Position numbers and translations under genes: made by a program. A stretch of 64,000 bases of DNA from JAJYKN01 sp035516155 (lineage in GTDB: Bacteria; Nitrospirota; UBA9217). A model generated the notes under the pieces. It ran no database searches and was not told where the DNA came from. It was given only the letters and a program-made list of their open reading frames with translations. The first letter of the stretch is position 1. The number at the start of each line of letters is the position of its first letter. This document shows positions 36,281 through 42,845 of this stretch, piece after piece. Location: positions 34,822 through 98,821 of the forward strand of contig DATJAP010000018.1 of assembly GCA_035516155.1 (NCBI GenBank), given 5' to 3'.

Positions 36281-37243
36281 ATGGCGACGATGAATATGGT
36301 CCAGGCGTTGAACCTGGCACTTCGGGAAGAGATGGACCGGGATAGGGACGTGGTCGTTCTCGGCGAGGATGTGGGGAAGGACGGTGGTGTGTTCCGCGTG
36401 ACAGACGGGCTGTTTGACCGATTCGGGCCCGAACGGGTGATCGATACTCCCCTCGCGGAGATCGGGATCGTGGGCGCCGCCATCGGAATGGCGGCCTACG
36501 GACTGAAGCCTGTGGTAGAAATCCAATTCATGGGGTTCATTTATTCAGCTGTGGACCAGCTGTTCTCCCATGCGGCGCGTATTCGGGCTCGTTCGCGCGG
36601 AAGATTCACCTCCTCGCTCGTCATCCGGACCCCGTACGGCGGGGGTGTCAAGGCGCTGGAACATCATTCGGAAAGCACGGAAGCGCTCTTTTGCCACATG
36701 CCGGGCGTGAAAGTGGTAGTGCCGGCCTCTCCGCGCCTCGCGAAAGGATTGCTGCTATCCGCCATCAGGGACCCAGACCCCGTTGTATTTCTCGAACCGA
36801 CCCGGCTCTATCGTCTTATCAAGGAAGACGTTCCCGAGATCGACTACACAACCCCTCTGGGAAAAGCGAGGGTCGTCCAGGAGGGAAAGGACGTCACCGT
36901 GATTGCCTGGGGCAGCATGCTCCAGAGGACGATGAAGGCCGTGGAGGGATTCAACGCCGAGGTGATCGACCTTATGACTCTCTGCCCCTTTGACGAAGAA
37001 ACCGTCCTGCAATCGGCGAAAAAGACGGGACGGGTGGTGATCGTCCATGAAGCTGTCGCAACCTGCGGGCTGGGAGCGGAGCTTTCCGCAACGATCGCCG
37101 AACATGCCATGCTTCACCTGAAAGCGCCAATCGTTAGGGTTACGTCCTATGACGTTGTGCTCCCCCTCCCGAAGCTGGAGGATCACTACCTGCCGAGCAT
37201 TGAAAGAATTCGAAGAGGGATCGAGACCGTGCTGCAGTATTGA
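36281..37243 (+). CDS. pdhB: pyruvate dehydrogenase E1 component, beta subunit
   Basis: 320 residues beginning MATMNMVQALNLALREEM. The transketolase-like fold shows VVLGEDVGKDGGVFRVTDGL with the catalytic glutamate, TPLAEIGIVGAAIGMAAYG, QFMGFIYSAVDQL and the C-terminal half starting GKDVTVIAWGSML. The frame is open further upstream, but that part overlaps pdhA. It forms the alpha2beta2 E1 with PdhA. Confidence 0.93.
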   Translation: MATMNMVQALNLALREEMDRDRDVVVLGEDVGKDGGVFRVTDGLFDRFGPERVIDTPLAEIGIVGAAIGMAAYGLKPVVEIQFMGFIYSAVDQLFSHAARIRARSRGRFTSSLVIRTPYGGGVKALEHHSESTEALFCHMPGVKVVVPASPRLAKGLLLSAIRDPDPVVFLEPTRLYRLIKEDVPEIDYTTPLGKARVVQEGKDVTVIAWGSMLQRTMKAVEGFNAEVIDLMTLCPFDEETVLQSAKKTGRVVIVHEAVATCGLGAELSATIAEHAMLHLKAPIVRVTSYDVVLPLPKLEDHYLPSIERIRRGIETVLQY

Positions 37244-37342
37244 ACCCGGAGAAGAGGTTTAATCAAGCGTTCGCTTCGCGGTCGCAGGGCGCGGGTTTTT
37301 TAAAACCTCGTGGCGTTGAGAAGTAACCTTTTTGCTTTTAAC

Positions 37343-37418
37343 GTCATTCCGGCGTGTTCGGAATCATGACGCCTGAGAACGTTTTGAAGAAGTACGATTC
37401 CGAACACGCCGGAATGAC
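37343..37418. repeat. dispersed palindromic repeat family, copy 3, with perfect 23-bp inverted repeat
   Basis: GTCATTCCGGCGTGTTCGGAATC (arms 37343-37365 and 37396-37418) is repeated exactly in inverted orientation around a 30-base loop. It splits pdhB from pdhC, 288 bp apart, and could cap or attenuate the transcript. Confidence 0.85.
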
Positions 37419-37531
37419 GGCTTCTTTACGAATGAATCAATTTTAAGATTGTTCGTGGGCTTTTCTTTTGTCCTTCTTATTGCGTAAACCGTGTTCATCT
37501 GTTGTTATAAATACTTTAAAGGACGGTGACT

Positions 37532-38782
37532 ATGTCGTTCGAATTTTTATTGCCCGATCTGGGCGAGGGTATTACCGAGGCGGAAATCAGAAAATGGCTG
37601 GTCAAGATCGGTGATGCTGTGGAGGAGCACCAGTCCGTTGTGGAGGTGGAGACGGACAAGGCGGTCGTGGAGGTTCCGTCTCCGAAAAAGGGCACAGTCC
37701 TGAAGATCGCCAAAGAGGAAGGCGAGATGGCCAAAGTCGGCGAAGCGCTGATCATCCTCGGCGAAGCTGGGGAGGAGATCGGAGAACTGAAGCCGACGGG
37801 GGAAAAGCCGAAAAAAGAAGAACGCGAGAAATCAGTGTCCGTGGTCGGCGTGCTTCCCGAGGAAGAGGAGGAAGAGAGACCGCGGACCGCAGCGCGTGTA
37901 GCCCCTTCTCCGCAAAGAGAAGGGGCAGCGGTCCTTGCCACGCCTGCCGTGCGAGCGGCCGCAAAGGAACAGGGCGTGATCCTCGAAAAGATAAAGGGAA
38001 CGGGCGTGGGCGGCAGCATTACGCTCGATGACGTTCTCAAGGCGAAGACAGAAGGGGCCAAAGCTGAAGAGCAGGCCGGCGAAGCCGAGCGGATCGCCAT
38101 CCGGGGACTCAGAAAGACAATTGCGAAAAACCTTATGTTCGCGCAGAAAACGATGGCCTCTGTAACAGAAACGGAAGAGGCGGATATCTCCGAGCTCTGG
38201 GATTTGCGGGAGCGGGAGAAGAAGCCTCTTCAGGAAAAGGGGGTTCATCTGACCTTCATGCCCTTTTTCATCAAAGCTGTTCAGCATACGCTCCGAGAAT
38301 TCGGCACGTTCAACGCTTCGGTCGATGAGGATCATGAAGAAATCATGGTGAAGAAGTATTACAACATCGGCGTAGCCGTGGACACGGCAGAGGGGCTTAT
38401 CGTACCGGTTGTCAGGAATGTGGAGAAAAAATCGGTCCGCGAACTGGCCGCTGAACTTCAGAGTTTAAGCGAACTTGCACGGGACCGGAAGATCAAGCTC
38501 GAAGACCTGAAAGGAAACACTTTTACGATCACGAATTACGGTGCATTCGGCGCCGCCTTCGCCACCCCTATTATCAATTATCCTGACGTGGCGATTCTCG
38601 GTACCGGAAAAATTGCGGACAAACCCTGCGTCAAGGGGGGGCAAGTCGTCATAAGGAAGATTTTACCCCTCTCGCTCACCTTCGACCACCGGGTGAATGA
38701 TGGGGCCGGAGCGGCGAAGTTTCTGACGCGGCTTGTCGGTTTTCTTGAAGACCCGGCATCGTTGTTTATGGGAAGCGTCTAG
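37532..38782 (+). CDS. pdhC: dihydrolipoamide acyltransferase (E2) of the 2-oxoacid dehydrogenase complex
   Basis: Core of the complex, carrying acyl groups on a lipoyl arm to CoA. Order: one lipoyl domain with VEVETDKAVVEV (lipoyl Lys43), a charged linker, the peripheral subunit-binding domain (ATPAVRAAAKEQGVILEKIKGTGVGGSITLDDV) and the catalytic domain ending with the active-site TFDHRVNDGAGAAKFL. The start is ATG 37532 with AAAGGA 8 bases before it. No dihydrolipoamide dehydrogenase gene follows; the shared E3 must lie elsewhere. Confidence 0.94.
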   Translation: MSFEFLLPDLGEGITEAEIRKWLVKIGDAVEEHQSVVEVETDKAVVEVPSPKKGTVLKIAKEEGEMAKVGEALIILGEAGEEIGELKPTGEKPKKEEREKSVSVVGVLPEEEEEERPRTAARVAPSPQREGAAVLATPAVRAAAKEQGVILEKIKGTGVGGSITLDDVLKAKTEGAKAEEQAGEAERIAIRGLRKTIAKNLMFAQKTMASVTETEEADISELWDLREREKKPLQEKGVHLTFMPFFIKAVQHTLREFGTFNASVDEDHEEIMVKKYYNIGVAVDTAEGLIVPVVRNVEKKSVRELAAELQSLSELARDRKIKLEDLKGNTFTITNYGAFGAAFATPIINYPDVAILGTGKIADKPCVKGGQVVIRKILPLSLTFDHRVNDGAGAAKFLTRLVGFLEDPASLFMGSV

Positions 38783-38808
38783 ATTTTTGGCCGATTCCCT
38801 TTAAGGGA

Positions 38809-39102
38809 TCAACAGCAGCTGCTGCTTCCTGTATCGCCGCACCCGCAGCTCGGTTCTCTGCCCGTGAGCATGCCGGTGATGATGGCTGCGGCGCAGCCTA
38901 CACCGGCGTTTACGCTCAGTGCGCTGAAATCGCAATTTCTGGCACAGGCGCCGCATTCCATGCATTGGTCTTTGTCCGTGATTGCAGCGCGCTTGTCTTG
39001 CATAACGAATACGGCACGCGGGCAGATCTCAACGCAGCTACCGCATCCAACACATTTGTCCGGATCATACCGGAGCGTGCTCACGTTCGCGAGATATTTC
39101 AT
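38809..39102 (-). CDS. hgcB: HgcB, 2[4Fe-4S] ferredoxin of mercury methylation
   Basis: A 97-residue ferredoxin that supplies electrons to the corrinoid protein HgcA. Two cluster motifs are present: CVGCGSCVEIC with Cys17, 20, 23 and the following Cys27, and the HgcB hallmark CMECGACARNC with Cys47, 50, 53, 57. A lone conserved cysteine (Cys70), a CGC motif and a C-terminal Cys pair (96-97) that may carry mercury are also there. The ATG overlaps the hgcA stop as ATGA; an upstream in-frame ATG at 39114 lies inside hgcA. Its 3' end converges on pdhC with 26 bp between. Confidence 0.95.
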   Translation of the reverse strand: MKYLANVSTLRYDPDKCVGCGSCVEICPRAVFVMQDKRAAITDKDQCMECGACARNCDFSALSVNAGVGCAAAIITGMLTGREPSCGCGDTGSSSCC

Positions 39103-40187
39103 AGCAATCCCCATTCCCTGATCTTGAACAGGATCACCAGAACCAGCGATATGCCTGCTGTTCCGATATAGATCGGGATACTGACCTTCAATTCTTTTTT
39201 GACACCCGTCATGCCTGTAAAGGTTGTAGATCCGGTGAACTGGAGTGCGAGGTAAGAACTCATGACAGGGAAGAAGAGCCAGGCAGCGATGCGCAGTGGA
39301 ACATTGTGTAAAATTTCTTGGTCCATCAACGGCATGACTGCAAGCATGGACAATATTCCAACGATCCAGCCTTTGATTGCAAAGGACCGAAAGGGGACAA
39401 AGGGCAGCAGTACGGGTGTTATGAGCGCTCCGGACAGGACCGAGAGCAGGGTAAGCAGCAGAAACGGTAGACTGTTGGACCATGCCTGTCTGAACAGAAT
39501 TCCTGAGGGCTGGAGGCCGAAGATCAGGAGAATGCCTGCAGCGAGCCAGGGAAACTTTTGCATGGCGGGGTTGATCTCCATGGGCGTGAGGATCAGGCGG
39601 TCAAGCATGGGGAATTGTACGGTGCTCATCTCTTTCGTTTTTTTGTAACCTGCCTTGACATAGGCGGGAATGTCTCTCGCCTTTACCGGGCCGAAAACGG
39701 CGCGGAAGCCCGTTTTCTTCTGGACTTCGCTTGCCGTGACACCGACGGCGCCGAGCTGCGGCAATATCAGCTTTCGATGGTTGACCACAACATCGAGCTT
39801 CGTATCAGCAATACGGCTGATTAGTTCTTCCGTTCCGAACGTCCCCTTGCCCGCTGCGCACCAGACATTGATGCTCTTCGTATCGAGCACCAGGATCCAC
39901 ACACTCATGCCCTTAAGTTCGCGCCGAAGGAGGTCGAAGGTTAGTTTGTAGTTTGCCGTGACGAAAATGTCCGAATCCGCCGTTGGATCGCCAATTGCAT
40001 AGAGCCCCGGCACAACGAAATAATTCATTCGGAACGCACCAGTCCTGCTTTTAATCATGCCCCATCTGTCCGCGCTCGACCAGTCTGATGAGGCGCGGAA
40101 AATCGGGCCAACAGGAGTCGACACCGTGCCTGTGGACCATTTCGGCGATTCCTTTTTTGCAAACTTCAGCGTCTGTAATGGTTGCAT
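39099..40187 (-). CDS. hgcA: HgcA, corrinoid-dependent mercury methyltransferase
   Basis: Membrane protein that transfers a methyl group from a cobalamin cofactor to Hg(II), making methylmercury. The 362-residue sequence has the diagnostic cap-helix motif NVWCAAGK at 107-114; Cys110 is the unusual cobalt-coordinating thiolate. It also has the canonical start of the corrinoid domain (FVTANYKLTFDLLRREL, HRKLILPQLGA) and five hydrophobic helices from about 212 to 355, ending with SGSTTFTGMTGVKKEL. The methyl donor pathway is not in the window. The ATG has no clear ribosome site; a later Met (residue 54) would cut the conserved N-terminus. Confidence 0.96.
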   Translation of the reverse strand: MQPLQTLKFAKKESPKWSTGTVSTPVGPIFRASSDWSSADRWGMIKSRTGAFRMNYFVVPGLYAIGDPTADSDIFVTANYKLTFDLLRRELKGMSVWILVLDTKSINVWCAAGKGTFGTEELISRIADTKLDVVVNHRKLILPQLGAVGVTASEVQKKTGFRAVFGPVKARDIPAYVKAGYKKTKEMSTVQFPMLDRLILTPMEINPAMQKFPWLAAGILLIFGLQPSGILFRQAWSNSLPFLLLTLLSVLSGALITPVLLPFVPFRSFAIKGWIVGILSMLAVMPLMDQEILHNVPLRIAAWLFFPVMSSYLALQFTGSTTFTGMTGVKKELKVSIPIYIGTAGISLVLVILFKIREWGLL

Positions 40188-40265
40188 GAGGAGATCTTGC
40201 GCTGTTGACGTCAGATGAAAGAACTGATAGTTATTTCCCTTTATATCCTCTAAATCAAATCACTA

Positions 40266-40295
40266 TGTATAAACCGATTTATCAGAATTTGTCAA
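40266..40295 (-). promoter_or_regulatory. sigma-70 type promoter of hgcAB
   Basis: On the minus strand TTGACA (40295-40290), 18-base spacer and TATACA (40271-40266). Transcription would start near 40259, about 70 bases before the hgcA ATG. Confidence 0.72.
40269..40282. promoter_or_regulatory. candidate operator within the hgcAB promoter
   Basis: The dyad ATAAACCGATTTAT (12 of 14 positions symmetric, arms ATAAA/TTTAT) fills the spacer between the -35 and -10 and touches the -10. A bound regulator would block RNA polymerase. No regulator gene is adjacent. Confidence 0.45.
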
Positions 40296-40658
40296 GGCGA
40301 AAATTCATATCGGCATACTGGAAGATAATGCCTTGTGCCAATACCGTTTTCTTATAAAACTATATCAAATTCTAACAGTTTAACCTATTGAATTCATGAT
40401 ATTAAAAATTAGGTGTTTGAACCATGGCGGTATCCCCTTCCTGCCAGGACGGATTTAATCAAGTATCGAACACAACTAAGCACACCGAAGAAAATGCTTA
40501 ATATTGATTCCATCAATGCTTTCTGATAAACTTTTTATCAACAGGAAGAGCTTGTATCAAGCACGCATATATACAACCAAACGATGACGATAAGGGAATA
40601 GATGCAGGATTGATCTTGTATCGTCTTCAATCCCTAGTTGTTATGAAAGGCAAAAGTC
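40296..40658. other. AT-rich intergenic region between hgcA and the following plus-strand gene
   Basis: Divergent control region of about 360 bases; no gene seen. The 163-residue gene at 40659 has AAAGG upstream but no clear promoter. Confidence 0.35.
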
Positions 40659-41150
40659 ATGAATATCGAGATCACCATGAAAGAATACCGAGATCTGCTC
40701 GACATCTTGCACATCGCCGACGTGATCATGTCCGGACACCGGAGAGAAGAGGACCTGCGTAGCGTGCGGCACCGCGCGCTTATCCAGAAACTTTATGCCC
40801 TCGCAGGAGAAGAGGGTACTGAACGGCTGATCAGCTATAATGAGAGTTCGCATGCCTATGAGCCGACCGCGGATTATGAAGAAAGCAGCGTGGCGCATGT
40901 CCTGATCGATGAGTTTGGAGACCACCTGTTTTGGGATGAACTGATCTCCCGACTGTCAGTGCGGGACGCAGGGCGGAATGTGGGAGGACGCGACCGCCTC
41001 AACGCAATGAGCGACAGTGAACGTCAGGCAGTGGAAAACCCGATCCGGCAGCGATATATCGAGGAATTCTCAAAGAATGGTATCTCAAACATCGCCATCA
41101 TCGAGCGGTTCACCTTGGGCGGAGGGGTGCCGGCCAAGACGTCGGACTGA
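40659..41150 (+). CDS. hypothetical protein, divergent from hgcAB
   Basis: 163 residues, soluble and acidic, with no signal peptide, helix or catalytic motif I recognise. It starts MNIEITMKEYRDLLDILHIADVIMSGHR, which looks alpha-helical, and ends VPAKTSD. The middle has AHVLIDEFGDHLFWDELISRL. AAAGG precedes the ATG. It shares a control region with hgcAB, but no functional link can be claimed from sequence. Confidence 0.7.
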   Translation: MNIEITMKEYRDLLDILHIADVIMSGHRREEDLRSVRHRALIQKLYALAGEEGTERLISYNESSHAYEPTADYEESSVAHVLIDEFGDHLFWDELISRLSVRDAGRNVGGRDRLNAMSDSERQAVENPIRQRYIEEFSKNGISNIAIIERFTLGGGVPAKTSD

Positions 41151-41428
41151 CCATGTCGTACCTGCCTGAATAAAGGAAGGCTTCGTCCAGCAGATAAGCC
41201 CACTCCACGCCTCTCCACGGAAGCTTGACAGCGTCATGAAGACCATTTTTCTCCCTTCACATGCTGGATTCAACAGCTGAAAGCCTGCAACTTCGGTATC
41301 GACACTCCGGCCGGAGGGACCTTCTGGGACACGGCACGGGTTGACGAGATCAGATTCCAGTGATACGTTGTATAATAGAAATAGGATGGTGTTCGCCCTT
41401 TTTAAAAAGGTGCATAGGAGGTGCAGAT
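41151..41428. other. intergenic region
   Basis: About 280 bases without a supported gene. A TATAAT at 41371-41376 is a likely -10 for the following gene, but the nearest TTGACG lies 24 bases upstream of it, too far for a standard spacer. Confidence 0.35.
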
Positions 41429-42328
41429 ATGATAGCCATTCTGGGTGCAACGGGCAATGTGGGCGGCAAGATAGCCACAATCCTGTCAAAGAAGAACGAA
41501 CCAATCCGCGTGATCTCACGGTCGGCAGACCGTCTCAGGCCGTTGACGAGTAAGACCGTCACGGCATTCGCAGGGGATGCCATGGAAACCGAGTTCCTCG
41601 TAAAGGCCTTGACGGACATTGATGCAGTGTTTGCGTTGATACCACCGAACCCGACGGCGCCGGCGTTCATGCGCTATGCCGACACGGTCGGTCAGAGCAT
41701 AATGCGGGCGCTGGAGATCACCAAAGTGAAGTATGTAGTCTTCCTCTCGAGCATCGGTGCGGAGCTTGCAGGTGAAGCGACAGGGCCGATCAAAGGCCTG
41801 CATAACATGGAGGAGCGGCTGAAGAGGATCAAGCGGCTGCATGTCAGGCACATGCGGGCCGGCTACTTCATGGAGAATCTGCTCGGGAACATCGAGCTGA
41901 TCAGGTCAAAAGGCATCACTGGAAGCGCGATCCGGGGCGACGTTAAACTTCCCATGATCGCAACGACTGACATCGCAGAGTATGCGGCGGAGCGTCTGAC
42001 GAAACGGGACTTCAGCGGCTCATCAGTCCATTATCTCCTTGGAGAACGGGATCTCACCTTGATCGAGGCATCAGGCATCATCGGGAGCAAGATCTCGAAA
42101 TCCGGTCTACCGTATGTCGCGTTCCCCTATGATGAAGCAGAAAACGCTATGGTAGCAATGGGACTCTCGCCCGACATGAGCAGGACCTACGTCGAAATGG
42201 CTCGTGCATTCAATGAGGGAAAGATAAAGGCCGAGAAGCGCACGAAGGAGAACACGACGCAGACCTCGATCGAGTTATTCTGCGACGAGGTGTTCGTGCC
42301 GGCGTTCACGCAAAAGAAAGTTGCGTAG
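41429..42328 (+). CDS. NmrA-like atypical short-chain dehydrogenase/reductase
   Basis: 299 residues with the N-terminal dinucleotide fold ILGATGNVGGKIATIL (GxxGxxG) and further family features YVVFLSSIGAELAGEATGPI and RAGYFMENLLGNI. Such proteins bind NAD(P) and act as redox-responsive regulators, NAD(P)H-dependent oxidoreductases or sugar-nucleotide epimerases. The usual catalytic Tyr-Lys pair is not obvious, which favours a binding or sensor role. AGGAGGT stands 7 bases before the ATG. The substrate is unknown. Confidence 0.88.
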   Translation: MIAILGATGNVGGKIATILSKKNEPIRVISRSADRLRPLTSKTVTAFAGDAMETEFLVKALTDIDAVFALIPPNPTAPAFMRYADTVGQSIMRALEITKVKYVVFLSSIGAELAGEATGPIKGLHNMEERLKRIKRLHVRHMRAGYFMENLLGNIELIRSKGITGSAIRGDVKLPMIATTDIAEYAAERLTKRDFSGSSVHYLLGERDLTLIEASGIIGSKISKSGLPYVAFPYDEAENAMVAMGLSPDMSRTYVEMARAFNEGKIKAEKRTKENTTQTSIELFCDEVFVPAFTQKKVA

Positions 42329-42392
42329 AAGGTCCCTTCCGCATAAGTCAGCTGCATAGGGGACTCTTCTGCGGTAAATGATGAAGCGAGGA

Positions 42393-42447
42393 GGGCGGAT
42401 TGATCAATGCGACAAGCCCCCCGGGGGGATTGCTGACAATGCCGCCC
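42393..42447. other. GC-rich nested palindrome, possible structured RNA or terminator
   Basis: CCCCCCGGGGGG (42417-42428) at the centre is flanked by GGGCGGATTG (42393-42402) and its near-complement CAATGCCGCCC (42437-42447). The two stems could be alternative folds. It sits 65 bases after the NmrA-like gene, in a gene-free stretch of about 500 bases, and is followed by TTGTGACTATATTATTC. Confidence 0.45.
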
Positions 42448-42822
42448 TTGTGACTATATTATTCATTCTTATCTGTGTGAAGGGGCCGAAGGTTCCAAGC
42501 CCTCATATATTCCGGAGCACCACGAGGAAGGAGAGGAGGTCCCTTATCTTTCCCCCCTGCCCCCCATCCACGCGATACCCGTCGTACATCCTCTGCTTCC
42601 TCTGTCAACTATTAACTAATTTCGATGAACATGCAGTTTGAGCTTTAGGGACGTATACCGAAATAGAGAAGCGGAATTGGCAAACAAATGCACTTACTCT
42701 GGACACGCGTCATATTACCTCAAACAAGAGGAAATGTCCCCAGCGCACTGCACCACATCATAAAGGGCGCGTGATAATCCATTTCAGCCACCTCCCTATC
42801 TCTACCTTATTTTCAATTGCCG
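42448..42822. other. intergenic region
   Basis: About 375 bases. No gene seen; composition mixed. Ends at the uvrA promoter. Confidence 0.3.
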
Positions 42823-42831
42823 TGTTATAAT
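42823..42831 (+). promoter_or_regulatory. extended -10 promoter of uvrA
   Basis: TGTTATAAT (42823-42831) is an extended -10 (TGn-TATAAT); the -35 is poor. Transcription would start about 8 bases before the uvrA ATG, so the message would have almost no leader. No LexA-type dyad was seen. Confidence 0.55.
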
Positions 42832-42845
42832 AGGAAAATTTACTT

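Noticed and set aside
37752..38335. Minus-strand frames inside pdhC
   Set aside because: Antisense shadows of the lipoyl and catalytic domains.
39103..39483. N-terminal extension of hgcB inside hgcA
   Set aside because: It lies in another frame of conserved HgcA sequence; HgcB homology begins at the ATGA overlap.
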